The notes under the pieces were generated by a model, which saw nothing but the letters and a program-made list of their open reading frames with translations, did no database searches and was not told the DNA's origin. This document shows, piece after piece, positions 48,701 through 56,473 of a stretch of 64,000 nt of DNA. The position numbers were made by a program, and so were the translations under genes. Numbering within the stretch: position 1 is the stretch's first letter; each line of letters opens with the position of its first letter. The stretch is from NCBI GenBank assembly GCA_964542455.1, contig CAZIUC010000005.1, positions 1 through 64,000 of the forward strand, in the 5' to 3' direction. The DNA comes from PFJX01 sp964542455 (GTDB lineage Bacteria > Pseudomonadota > Gammaproteobacteria > Burkholderiales > Thiobacillaceae).

Positions 48701-50698
48701 AACAATACGGCCACGGACCCCACGCCGATCACCGGAACCGCCTCGCTCTCAGGCTCTGTCTGGATCGACGCGAACCATGACCGGGTCAAGGATGTGGGGG
48801 AAGCCGTGAAGTCGGGTTGGGGTGTGGAACTTCTACTCGGCGACGTCCTGGTCGCATCGACGGTATCCGGTTCCGACGGCAGTTATGCCCTGACCGGGAT
48901 TGCCCCGGGATCCGGCTATCAGCTGCGCTTCCGTGAGCCCACGACGCAAGCAATTTTCGGCTATGCCGTGACCAACGAACGCGGTATCACCCCTGTCGAT
49001 AACACCCGTGATACCGGCGCCACGACGGTTAACAACGCCGCCGCCAATCCGAGCAACCCGGCGGGCGCGGATGTTTCCAGCCGTGATGGCACCCTGCGAG
49101 GGCTGAAATTCCTGGCCGGCGACGACATCATCCAACAGAGCCTGCCGCTCGACCCCGCCGGGGTGATCTACGACTCCATTACCGGCTTGCCGGTGTCGGG
49201 CGCTTTGGTGGAGTTGCGCGTCGGCGGCGTGGCGGTTCCCTCCTCCTGTCTGGTGACCAGTAATCCACAGACCACCGGCAGTGATGGTTTCTATCAGTTC
49301 CTGCTTCTACCCGGCCCGCCGGGCGGTTGTCCGGCCAGTGGCAGCACGTTCACCCTGGCGGTCACGGCCCCGGGCAGCTACCTGCCGGCGCCTTCGACCT
49401 TCGTGCCTGCTTGTGCGGGTGCGCTGACTGTCGGCTCCAGCGTCACGCCGTGGGAGGTGCGCGACGTTGATCCCGGGGTGGGCGTGAACTACTTGTCGAC
49501 AACACCGCACGCCACCGTGGTCGGTGCCTGTCCGGGCACCACGGCGGGCCTCGCTCCCGCCAATCAGGCCAGCAGCCAGTATTACTACGACTTCATCATT
49601 ACTTTTGGCGGCGGTGGCTCCGCCAACGTGGTCAACAACCACATCCCGCTCGACCCGGTTCTTTCCGGCGCCATTCGCATGACCAAGACCACGCCGCTGG
49701 TCAATGTGTCCAAGGGCGATCTGGTTCCCTACACCATCACCGCCACCAACACCCTGACCGGCACACTCAGCAATGTCGATCTACCCGACTTGTTGCCGCC
49801 TGGCTTCAAGTACAAGGTGGGAAGCGCGACCTACGACGATGACTGCAACGGGCCCATCGCGCCGGTGCATCTGGAGCCGACGGTCAGTGGCCGCTATCTG
49901 ACCTGGCCGAATCGCACCTTCACCGCAGCCGGAACGGCGCAGTCGTGCAAGCGCGTCAAGCTGATTCTCGTGGTGGGCGCGGGGGTGGGCGAGGGCGAGT
50001 ACACCAACCAGGTCTGGGCGGTGAATACCATCGCCAATACGCAGATATCCAACACCGCCGCCGCCACCGTTCGCGTCGTCCCCGACCCCACCTTCGATTG
50101 CTCCGACATCATCGGCAAGGTGTTCGATGACCAGAACGCCAACGGCTACCAGGACGAGGGCGAGCCGGGGATCGCCAATGTGCGCGTCGTCACCGCGCGC
50201 GGCCTGTTGGTGACCACCGACCGCGACGGGCGTTTCCATGTGGCCTGCGCCGACATTCCGCAGGCGCAGCACGGTTCCAACTTCATCATGAAGCTGGACG
50301 AGCGCAGCCTGCCTTCCGGCTATCGCCTCACCACGGAGAACCCGCGCGAGGTGCGCACCACGCGCGGCAAGATGGTGAAGCTGAACTTCGGCGCCGCCAT
50401 TCATCGCGTGGTGCGGCTGGAATTGAGCGATGCCGCTTTCCTGGCGGGCAAAACTGACCCTGTCGCCGCTTTGGCGCGCGCGTTGGACAAGTTGCCGGAA
50501 ACCCTGCGCGTGAAGCCGTCGGTCGTGCGCCTGGCGTATCAGGCCGGCAAGGCCGATGCCGACCTGGCATCGGCGCGCCTGCGCGCGGTCCGAGAACGAC
50601 TGGAGGAATTGTGGAAGGCCCAGGGGTGTTGCTACACCCTGGTGTTCGAGGAAGAAATCTTCGAGCGCGCCGCCACCAGGAAGGGGGGCGCGAAGTGA
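42719..50698 (+). CDS. Giant secreted DUF11/SdrD-like repeat protein
   Basis: About 2,659 aa. The start at 42719 has GGAG six bases upstream; the frame is open from 42644. A long N-region leads to the hydrophobic core LGMASLLLLGGTATAWAALG. About ten DUF11-like repeats of 110-140 residues follow, recurring as KSFSPS-type openings (GVTKSFSPSSLAEGQ, SATKSFSPSAIASGG), TLTLTN-type strands and DTLP ends. From about residue 1,480 come three SdrD/Cna B-like domains (GRVFQDNN, GVVFLDQNNNGTQNG, GRVFVDYDNNGTLD) with DxDxDG-like calcium loops. Further DUF11 and SdrD units, and a last GKVFDDQNANGYQDEGEPG domain before a helical charged tail, follow. No sortase signal or autotransporter barrel. It overlaps the OmpA-barrel gene by 4 bp, so the two probably form one surface structure. 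Confidence 0.85.
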   Translation: MFLRELLAWRKGMNGSRHGVVAVQAPGRLANAFGTLGMASLLLLGGTATAWAALGTSVTLVSGDPTNIYPGQSTRLELTLSNNNTAAAITAVAFSNSLPGTLANGLKIAGAATYTCTDPAGPSTAAGSGTLTAALGSQSISLTAGVIPARANNTDGTCTIRIPVTSGTTTGNAVTYSYTILNGAVSGNDGGAVSNSGDVSQSVNVTAITKPGIAKSFSNSTVTLGGTSSTLTLTLTNSNPVEIANFSIADSFPQLGGSGIIKVAATPAATASCNNGGAAPTFAPVAGATSISATGTLPAHSGATNGTCTLTVAIEARQSNGAYSTGPLTNTITASGDFSNDLGLPAAANATANITVTSPLGVTKSFSPSSLAEGQSGVMTITLSNTSGSDLTVTTFDDSPIDGVGSLDAGKGLLVTGVGTTCAGGAPSVLQVGGIDRGVRLSGGAIPAGGTCVVTASFTATTQVANTPVTYTNTIPEGAVGVATAGIVSQTRSATILVADTLRVLKSNNASNPRPGNPAQYAITAQNWTTSDMSNVRVLDTLGNGMSFLNGTINGINYTPALTGSGCAGLTVTNSTGDSNLTFTIGTLPQRVNASTPGACVVTFYAMTDVNAANGSSTVNNIAAGAVCTNNGAGLCNGGGAASGNSAVATTVLSAAKSFSPAGPVSEGTVSRMTITLSNYSANPLTAVSISDTLPLSGSVQMQIANSPNAATTCGAGTITAVAGTTSVSLNGGTVPARAGIGSGAAGSCALLVDVVAAAGNYNNTVTVAGNETYANGATHSVNASANASITYTSALSATKSFSPSAIASGGRSTVTVRVNNTGSAALTSVMVSDPLPAGMVVANPANAYTTCAGGATVTATPGAGTASMSGASIAGGGNCDFIFSVTATGAGNWVNTIPVGGISADGGVINTTPVSGTLGFNAPTNLTVAKSSNPSTLTFPGQVSVLTITLTNGNQAVTNLAVTDWFTSDGGAGSAANGMVIASTPAAATSCPSGLVSATPGATSVTLSGASLSANASCTVSVNVTSTAVGGITNYIPSGAISTDQGLSNSGQATTSLTTQANIGVVKKFTPNVVKPGERSRLRLTFYNPTGMPMANLAVTDTLPAGVTVPSGANPVTNCLGATLSSPATDQVQLTGGNIVAASGGVAASCYAEIDVYVAAQGDYVNTISAGGVTATAGGAPATNSLPTSDTLRAKSPLEVQKAIIGKTLDAAIQSGSGFTTGTATTTPGSAATLTIRLRNPNAAALTAAAFTDSLPTGLVVATTPNAATTCSGGAVLAAASATSIRLSGATIPGNGACSVTVDVLSNISGSYTNTIAPGGVTTLEGISNEDGTSAKLVVFVPPTVSKQFSPAVIAPNGTSTLTIVLGNSNASALTLASAFTDTLPIAPGQISVAAVPGVSTTCRNNADSAAATITNEADVALGAGHVAVRLPSGSKIPVGGCTITLNVTGATPGVHNNNIPAGALQTDFGNNQQPANSTLTISTLGYVSGRVFQDNNLTPNGIYEAGTDTPIAGVSIALHTGASCSNALVSQVGLSNPVTTDPLGNYLFAGLPAGTYSVCQSSQPAGTTNGTTTAGAITSVNGSTGTPGAASNPTTTSSQIIGIVLNGDGGGGEISGSSGNDFAEVAPSSISGVVFLDQNNNGTQNGADTGISGVAVELLNNLGTVIASTTTDGSGNYSFSNLLPGTYSVREPTQPPSTSNGITTAGAVGNGGTAGTASALTTLPSVISSIILPPNTSTSGNNFAEIPNTRSIYGRVFVDYDNNGTLDSPRDHGIGAQTINLTGFDINGNPASASAITASDGTYSFTGLPEGTYILTQPSQPTGTSNGITSCVSAGCTVTGVGTTPSVIGNIILTGAVTVSGDNNFAETAAATPDLAIAKTHSPDSFGTGGNTGYYTITPSNVGSAATSGVITVVDTLPAGITVAAPATGTGWTCVGAIGASSVSCTSGVVIAANATGNPITLRVAVASGLSGQILINTAVISGGGEPPGFDGNNTATDPTPITGTASLSGSVWIDANHDRVKDVGEAVKSGWGVELLLGDVLVASTVSGSDGSYALTGIAPGSGYQLRFREPTTQAIFGYAVTNERGITPVDNTRDTGATTVNNAAANPSNPAGADVSSRDGTLRGLKFLAGDDIIQQSLPLDPAGVIYDSITGLPVSGALVELRVGGVAVPSSCLVTSNPQTTGSDGFYQFLLLPGPPGGCPASGSTFTLAVTAPGSYLPAPSTFVPACAGALTVGSSVTPWEVRDVDPGVGVNYLSTTPHATVVGACPGTTAGLAPANQASSQYYYDFIITFGGGGSANVVNNHIPLDPVLSGAIRMTKTTPLVNVSKGDLVPYTITATNTLTGTLSNVDLPDLLPPGFKYKVGSATYDDDCNGPIAPVHLEPTVSGRYLTWPNRTFTAAGTAQSCKRVKLILVVGAGVGEGEYTNQVWAVNTIANTQISNTAAATVRVVPDPTFDCSDIIGKVFDDQNANGYQDEGEPGIANVRVVTARGLLVTTDRDGRFHVACADIPQAQHGSNFIMKLDERSLPSGYRLTTENPREVRTTRGKMVKLNFGAAIHRVVRLELSDAAFLAGKTDPVAALARALDKLPETLRVKPSVVRLAYQAGKADADLASARLRAVRERLEELWKAQGCCYTLVFEEEIFERAATRKGGAK

Positions 50699-53600
50699 AA
50701 GCCGTGCCACGCAAAACCATGAACAAGAAACTGCTCTGCCTGCTGTTGCTTTCCACTCCTTCCTCAGTTCCGTCATTTGCCGCCGAGGTGCCGCGTTTTT
50801 GCCAGGTGGATGGCGCCTGCGCGCCTTGCGAGAAGGACAAGGACGGTAAGGAGGAAAAATCCTGTCGCCGCGTGAATGGCAAACGCATCGACCACGGCGC
50901 CAGTCTGGGCGCGCGCGGTACGCCGAGCAACGGCGAGCGGGAACTGGCGACGGAAACCTTTGTGTTGTCGGACGCCGACACCGTGGCGCCGGTTGTGACG
51001 GTGGAGCGTCAGGTAGTCGCTGCGCGCCAACCTGACCTACGTCAGGGTGTAGCGGCTGCCGCAACACCGCGCCCGACCCAGGAAATTCGTCTGGTGGAAC
51101 ACCGGACGGCGCGGCCGGGCGAACACACGGTGCTGGCGCCTTCGTCTTTCATCTCTGGCGGCAGCGAGTTGGGTGACACGCTCAAGGCGCGCCTGGATGA
51201 ACTGGTGGCCCATTTGAACGGGCGCCAGAACCTGCGTCTGGCGGTGATCGGCCATACCGACACGCAGGGCCTGTCCAAGGCCAGCCGCGCGAAATATCGC
51301 GACAACCACGGCCTCGGCCAGGCGCGCGCGGACATCGTCGCCGCTTATCTGGGGAAACAACTCGGCTTGCCGGCGGAGCGCATCGCGACCGACTCCAAGG
51401 GACCGGATGTTCCCCTGGCCGGCAACGACACACCGGCGGGCATGGCGAAGAACCGCCGCGTGGAAATCCGCGCCTGGTATGAAGATGTCGTGGTGCATCA
51501 GGAAGAGGTGGTAGTGCCGCTGCCGCCGGTCGAGCCACCCGCGCCGGCGGTGCCTCCCGCGCCCGTCGCCGAGGCCGTGATTCAGCCCGTGGGAGCAAAG
51601 CTGTTGCGTTCCTGCGATGAGGTGCTGGCCGCGCGTACACGTGCCGAGGACGTGCCGTTCCGCATCAGCATCGACGGCGTGCCGCAGGAAGACAGCGGCG
51701 TGATCGATCCCGACATCCAGCGTTGCACCGATGTCTCCCTGGAAAAGGCCGACATCCAGATTCGCTACGACACGCTGGAACAGACCCCGGTGCTCAACGC
51801 CCACGCCTGGCCCAACGCCGTGGCGCGCGACGGCAAGGTGGAGCTCATCGGCTGGAGCAACTACGCGGCGTTCATCGCCAAGGCCGAACTGCGTTTGTTC
51901 GCGCCCGGCGTGTCCACCCAGGGCGTGCCGCTGGCGGTGTTGCCGCTGGAACTGGGGCAGCCGGCGACCTGGCTGCCCGCCGGGTTCAAGCAGGACCACG
52001 TCCAGTACGTTCTGCGGGTTTACGACGCGCGCGGCCGTTTTGACGAAACCCGGCCCAAGCGCATCGACCTGACCGACAAGGCGCGACCCAACGAGGATTT
52101 CGAGAAGCGCGAACGCGAACTCCTGGCCGGCTATGGCGAGAATAGCCTCGCCATCCGCAACATCCAGACCCACGGTGGCGCGGTCACCGCCAACGGCGGC
52201 GGCATCAAGCCGGGCGAAGTGGTTACCTTCCTCGGCCAGCCGGTGCCGGTGGACGCCAAGGGCGATTTCGCCGCGCGCCAGATTCTGCCCGCCGGGCCGC
52301 ACGTGGTGGAGGTCGAGGTGAAGAAAGCCGATGGCCGGAGCGCGCGTTATTCCCGCAACCTGTCCATCGCCGCCGACGACTGGTTCTATCTCGGCATCGC
52401 CGACCTCACCCTGGGGCGCAATTCCACCAGCGGCCCGGCCAAGCTGGTGACGGCGGACACCACCGACCATTTCGACAACAAGATGTATGTCGATGGCCGC
52501 CTGGCCTTCTACTTGAAGGGCAAGGTGAAGGGCGAGTGGCTGCTCACCGCCAGCGCCGACACCCGCGAACAGCCGCTGAAGAGCCTGTTCTCCAACTTTG
52601 CCGAGAAAGACCCGCGCTACCTGTTGCGCAGCCTCGACCCGGACAAGTACTACCCGGTTTATGGCGACGATTCCACGGCCATCGACGACGCGCCCACCCA
52701 GGGCAAATTCTTCGTGCGCCTGGCGCGCGGCGACTCGCAAGTGATGTGGGGCAGTTTCAAGACCAGCCTTACCGGCACGGAATTCGCCAACTACAGCCGC
52801 TCGCTCTATGGCGCGCGCGCCAAGCTGGTGTCTGATTCCGCCACGAAGTACGGCGAGAAACGCGGCAACCTGGAAGTGTTCGCCGCCGATCCCGGCACAC
52901 TGCAATCGCGCGAGGAATTTCGCGGTACCGGCGGTTCGCTCTATTACCTGCGCAACATGGACATCACGCCGGGTTCGGAACGGGTGTGGGTGGAAATCCG
53001 CGACAAGGACAGCGGCCTGGTGCTGAAGACACAACAACTGGTCGCGGTGCAGGACTACGAGGTGAACGCGCTGCAAGGCCGCATCATCCTGCGCGAGGCG
53101 CTGGCTTCCACGGCGGGCGCGGGCACCCTGGTGCAGTCCGGCAGTTTGTCGGGCCACCCTGTCTACCTGATCGCCACCTACGAATACGCCCCCGGCGTGA
53201 CCTCGGTGAGCAGCATGGTGGTGGGCGGCCGCGCCAGCGCCTGGGTGAACGATCATCTGCAATTGGGCACCTCCGGCTATCGTCAGGACGGCCCACGCCA
53301 GAATCTCAAGGGCGTCGATGCCACCCTGCGCTACAAGCCCGGCACCTATGTGAAGGTGGAAGGCGCGCGTTCCGATGGCGCCGGTTCCGGCATGCAGACC
53401 TCGCAGGATGGCGGCTTCGGCTTCAACAGCGTCAGCGTCGCCGGCGGCAAGGCCGACGCGCAGCGGGTGGAGGCGGGTGTCGATTTCGCCGAGGTCAAGG
53501 AAGGCGCCAAGGGCAAGGCCACGTTCTACTGGCAGGAGCGCGAAGCAGGCTTCTCCGGCCCCGGCCAGATCAGCAGCGGCGGCGAGGCCATCACTCAGCA

Positions 53601-55062
53601 GGGCGGCAGCGTCACCTGGCAGGCGACGGATGTCACAGAACTCAAACTGAAAGCCGACGAGAGGGATGCCACCAGCCAGACCAGGAAGGCGGCCGAGGTG
53701 AACGTCAGCCATACCCTCAACCCCAACTGGAAGGCCGGGGTGGGTGTGCGCGCGGACGACATCAATACACGCACCGCCAATGCCAGTTCGATCCTGTCGC
53801 AATCCGGCAATCGCACGGATGCGGTGGTGCGGATGGATTACACGCCGGATGCCGACCAGAAGGCCGGGTGGAGCGCCTATGGTTACGGCCAGGGCACCCT
53901 GGACAAGAGCGGCACGCGCCACGGCAACGACCGCTTCGGCCTCGGCGGCGAGCGGCGCCTCAACGACCGCTTCAAGCTGGGTGGCGAGGTGTCGGATGGC
54001 GATGGCGGCTTCGGCGCGCGCGTCTCCGGCGATTGGCAGGTGGATGATCGTTCCAGCCTGTATACCAACTACACGTTGACTCCGGATCGCACCGACGACG
54101 GCTTTCGCGGCCGCGCCGGACTGCTCACGACCGGCGGCAAAACGCGTTATTCCGATACGGTCAGCCTCAACGCCGAAGAGCGTTACCAGCACGGCGACGG
54201 CCCTTCCGGCCTGATCCACGCTTTCGGCCTCGATCTCTCGCCCAACGAGCGCTGGAACGCCGGCATCAAACTGGAATCCGGCAAATTGTCCGACCCGGCG
54301 GCGGGTGACATGGATCGCCAGGCGGTGGGCTTCACGCTCGGCTACCGCAAGGACGCCACCCGCTATGCCGGGGCGCTGGAATACCGCCATGAGGACAGCT
54401 CCAACACCAGTGGCGTCAGCGGCACCCGCGAAACCTGGTTGATGAAGAACACCCTGGGTTATCAGATCGACCCGGACTGGCGTTTCCTCGGACGCCTCAA
54501 CTTCTCCACTTCCAGCAGCAGCGGCGGCGCCTTCCAGGATGGCGAGTACCTGGAACTGGTCACCGGCTATGCCTGGCGTCCGGTCAGGAACGACCGCTGG
54601 AATACCCTGTTCAAGTACACCTATCTCTACAACCTGCCGTCGCCGGGGCAGCTATCCAACAGCCTGGCGGCGGATTTCGCCCAGAAGAGCCATGTGCTCG
54701 CCGTCGACACCATCTACGACGTGCGTCCCTGGGTTTCGGTCGGCGGCAAACTGGGTGTGCGCCGGGGCGAGTTGAAGGATGCCAAGGTGGGCGGCGACTG
54801 GTATTCCTCCACCGCCTGGCTGGGTATCCTGCGCGCCGACTGGCACTGGGTGCATGAGTGGGACATCCTCACCGAATTGCGCATGCTCGATGTGGCCGCC
54901 GCGAGCGACAGCCAGACCGGCGCCTTGGTCGGCGTGTACAAACACCTGAACAAGCAAGTAAAACTGGGCGGCGGCTACAACTTCACCCGTTTCTCCGACG
55001 ACCTGACCGATGTCTCCTACCGCTCACGCGGTTGGTTCATCAATTTGATCGGCAAGATGTGA
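50695..55062 (+). CDS. OmpA-domain outer-membrane barrel protein, partner of the giant exoprotein
   Basis: About 1,455 aa from GTG 50695, which overlaps the stop of the giant gene and has AGGAAGGGGGG upstream; ATG 50719 (MNKKLLCLLLLS) is the alternative without a ribosome site. Signal peptide, a Cys cluster (FCQVDGACAPCEKDKDG), an OmpA-type peptidoglycan-binding domain at about 145-262 (LRLAVIGHTDTQGLSKASR, NRRVEIRAWYED), Pro linker, Ig-like segments, and from about 560 a long beta-barrel region (YLGIADLTLGRNSTSG, DPDKYYPVYGDDSTAIDD, GSFKTSLTGTEFANYSRS) ending SRGWFINLIGKM. It may export or anchor the giant protein. No Secretin, TPS or TonB signature was recognised. Confidence 0.8.
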   Translation: MKAVPRKTMNKKLLCLLLLSTPSSVPSFAAEVPRFCQVDGACAPCEKDKDGKEEKSCRRVNGKRIDHGASLGARGTPSNGERELATETFVLSDADTVAPVVTVERQVVAARQPDLRQGVAAAATPRPTQEIRLVEHRTARPGEHTVLAPSSFISGGSELGDTLKARLDELVAHLNGRQNLRLAVIGHTDTQGLSKASRAKYRDNHGLGQARADIVAAYLGKQLGLPAERIATDSKGPDVPLAGNDTPAGMAKNRRVEIRAWYEDVVVHQEEVVVPLPPVEPPAPAVPPAPVAEAVIQPVGAKLLRSCDEVLAARTRAEDVPFRISIDGVPQEDSGVIDPDIQRCTDVSLEKADIQIRYDTLEQTPVLNAHAWPNAVARDGKVELIGWSNYAAFIAKAELRLFAPGVSTQGVPLAVLPLELGQPATWLPAGFKQDHVQYVLRVYDARGRFDETRPKRIDLTDKARPNEDFEKRERELLAGYGENSLAIRNIQTHGGAVTANGGGIKPGEVVTFLGQPVPVDAKGDFAARQILPAGPHVVEVEVKKADGRSARYSRNLSIAADDWFYLGIADLTLGRNSTSGPAKLVTADTTDHFDNKMYVDGRLAFYLKGKVKGEWLLTASADTREQPLKSLFSNFAEKDPRYLLRSLDPDKYYPVYGDDSTAIDDAPTQGKFFVRLARGDSQVMWGSFKTSLTGTEFANYSRSLYGARAKLVSDSATKYGEKRGNLEVFAADPGTLQSREEFRGTGGSLYYLRNMDITPGSERVWVEIRDKDSGLVLKTQQLVAVQDYEVNALQGRIILREALASTAGAGTLVQSGSLSGHPVYLIATYEYAPGVTSVSSMVVGGRASAWVNDHLQLGTSGYRQDGPRQNLKGVDATLRYKPGTYVKVEGARSDGAGSGMQTSQDGGFGFNSVSVAGGKADAQRVEAGVDFAEVKEGAKGKATFYWQEREAGFSGPGQISSGGEAITQQGGSVTWQATDVTELKLKADERDATSQTRKAAEVNVSHTLNPNWKAGVGVRADDINTRTANASSILSQSGNRTDAVVRMDYTPDADQKAGWSAYGYGQGTLDKSGTRHGNDRFGLGGERRLNDRFKLGGEVSDGDGGFGARVSGDWQVDDRSSLYTNYTLTPDRTDDGFRGRAGLLTTGGKTRYSDTVSLNAEERYQHGDGPSGLIHAFGLDLSPNERWNAGIKLESGKLSDPAAGDMDRQAVGFTLGYRKDATRYAGALEYRHEDSSNTSGVSGTRETWLMKNTLGYQIDPDWRFLGRLNFSTSSSSGGAFQDGEYLELVTGYAWRPVRNDRWNTLFKYTYLYNLPSPGQLSNSLAADFAQKSHVLAVDTIYDVRPWVSVGGKLGVRRGELKDAKVGGDWYSSTAWLGILRADWHWVHEWDILTELRMLDVAAASDSQTGALVGVYKHLNKQVKLGGGYNFTRFSDDLTDVSYRSRGWFINLIGKM

Positions 55063-55072
55063 CGGCGCTTTT

Positions 55073-55173
55073 CTCCCCCCTTTTTTAAAGGGGGGCAGGG
55101 GGGATTTCTGAGACGGCTGCTCAGGCAAACGTTGCTAAATCCCCCTCACTCCCCCTTTGGGAAAGGGGGAAGG
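55073..55173 (-). repeat. Dispersed CCCCCTTT/AAAGGGGG repeat, copy 3 (reverse)
   Basis: Begins 10 bp after the stop of the barrel protein: CCCCCCTTTTTTAAAGGGGGG, GATTTCTGAGACGGCTGC and CCCCCTTTGGGAAAGGGGG. It is the reverse complement of copy 1. The first hairpin could end transcription of the two-gene surface operon. A single arm of the GCCGGCAGGGATGCCGGC repeat follows at 55217-55241. Confidence 0.85.
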
Positions 55174-55272
55174 TGCCTTCGCTATCCCTTGTGCCGAAGC
55201 AACCCTGAACGTGGGTAGCCGGCAGGGATGCCGGCGCTACAATCGCCCCACATTCCCAAGGCGGCGCAGTCC

Positions 55273-56001
55273 ATGATCAAACCGAAAATCCCCTCGATGG
55301 TCGACCCCGGCGGCAGCCAGGAGGCCAATCTCTCGGCGCGGGAATCCTGGCGCGTGTTCGAGATCATGGCCGAGTTCGTCGAGGCCACCGAGCGCCTGGC
55401 GCCGATCCGGCCGGCGGTGTCCATCTTCGGCAGCGCGCGGATTTCACCGGATTCCGCCTATTACATGCTCACAGAAACCATCGCCCGCAAGCTGTCGGAT
55501 GCGGGTTTCGCGGTGATTTCCGGGGGCGGGCCGGGGGTGATGGAAGCGGCCAACAAGGGCGCCTTTTTCGGCCACTCGCCCAGCGTCGGCCTCAACATCC
55601 AGTTGCCGCACGAACAGCGCAGCAACCCGTTCCAGGACATCAGCCAGACCTTCCGGCACTTCTTCGCGCGCAAGGTCATGTTCGTGAAATTTGCCAGCGC
55701 CTACGTGGTCATGCCCGGCGGTTTCGGTACCCTGGACGAACTCATGGAAGCGCTCACCCTGGTGCAGACCGGCAAGACACCGCGCATTCCCATCATTCTG
55801 GTGGAGTCGAAGTTCTGGGGCGGCCTGGTGGACTGGTTCCGGGAACGACTGGTGCGCGAAGGCATGATCGAACCGGCCGACATGGATCTGATCCAGGTGA
55901 TCGACGAACCCGACCAGGTGGTTACCGCCATCTTCAGTTATTACGAAACCCGCGGCTTTGAGCCCTCACCGCAGGAACGGGAGATTCTGTTCAATCTGTA
56001 A
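55273..56001 (+). CDS. LOG family protein (nucleoside monophosphate phosphoribohydrolase-like)
   Basis: 242 aa from ATG 55273. Rossmann-like fold with VSIFGSARISPDS, the phosphate loop SGGGPGVMEAANKGAFF and the catalytic family motif PGGFGTLDELMEALTLVQ. LOG proteins split the N-glycosidic bond of (cytokinin) nucleoside 5'-monophosphates; bacterial members often act in nucleotide turnover. An N-terminal extension (VFEIMAEFVEATERLAPIRP) is typical of the proteobacterial TIGR00730 group. The frame is open from 55228 but that start lies in repeat sequence. Confidence 0.9.
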   Translation: MIKPKIPSMVDPGGSQEANLSARESWRVFEIMAEFVEATERLAPIRPAVSIFGSARISPDSAYYMLTETIARKLSDAGFAVISGGGPGVMEAANKGAFFGHSPSVGLNIQLPHEQRSNPFQDISQTFRHFFARKVMFVKFASAYVVMPGGFGTLDELMEALTLVQTGKTPRIPIILVESKFWGGLVDWFRERLVREGMIEPADMDLIQVIDEPDQVVTAIFSYYETRGFEPSPQEREILFNL

Positions 56002-56091
56002 GCGGGCACGGGCTAAAATCAAAACCAGGTATACCAGGCGTCAGGCAGCCTCCGGCAACCTGACCGACAACACTACCAACGAGACGACATC

Positions 56092-56415
56092 ATGCGCACC
56101 TACGCTTTCCTGCTTGCCGCCCTGCTAGCCCTTCCGGTTTATGCCGCGCCGCCTCGGCTGGAACCGCTGCCCGACATCCCGCCGCCACCCGGCATGGTCG
56201 ATCCGTCGCTGGAGCCGCAGATCACCATCATCCAGCGCGGCGGTGACCGGGTGGAGGAATTTCGTATCAAGGGCCGGCTGTACATGATCCGGGTCACGCC
56301 GCCGCATGGGCACGCCTACTATCTGGTCGATCAGCGCGGCGATGGCGCGATGCGCCGCTACGATGATCTCTCCCCGAACTTCCAGGTACCCATGTGGGTC
56401 ATTTCGGAGTTCTGA
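56092..56415 (+). CDS. DUF2782 family exported protein
   Basis: 107 aa: signal peptide (TYAFLLAALLALPVYAAP), Pro-rich segment LPDIPPPPGMVD, then EPQITIIQRGGDRVEEFRIKG and YMIRVTPPHGHAYYLVDQRGDG, the DUF2782 core. Function unknown. In many betaproteobacteria I recall it beside polA; here the giant surface operon lies between them, as if inserted. A terminator follows its stop. Confidence 0.88.
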   Translation: MRTYAFLLAALLALPVYAAPPRLEPLPDIPPPPGMVDPSLEPQITIIQRGGDRVEEFRIKGRLYMIRVTPPHGHAYYLVDQRGDGAMRRYDDLSPNFQVPMWVISEF

Positions 56416-56434
56416 ACCTTCTTCCCCGTCCCAC

Positions 56435-56463
56435 ACGCCGCCTTACCGGCGGCGTTTGCTTTT
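56435..56463 (+). terminator. Rho-independent terminator after the DUF2782 gene
   Basis: ACGCCGCC/GGCGGCGT arms around TTACC followed by TTTGCTTTT, 20 bp after the stop codon. Confidence 0.85.
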
Positions 56464-56473
56464 CCTGGAACCC

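Noticed and set aside
51037..54390. 1,117-codon minus-strand open frame opposite the barrel protein gene
   Set aside because: Long antisense frames arise from strong third-position GC bias; the translation shows no recognisable family, while the plus strand shows OmpA and barrel motifs.
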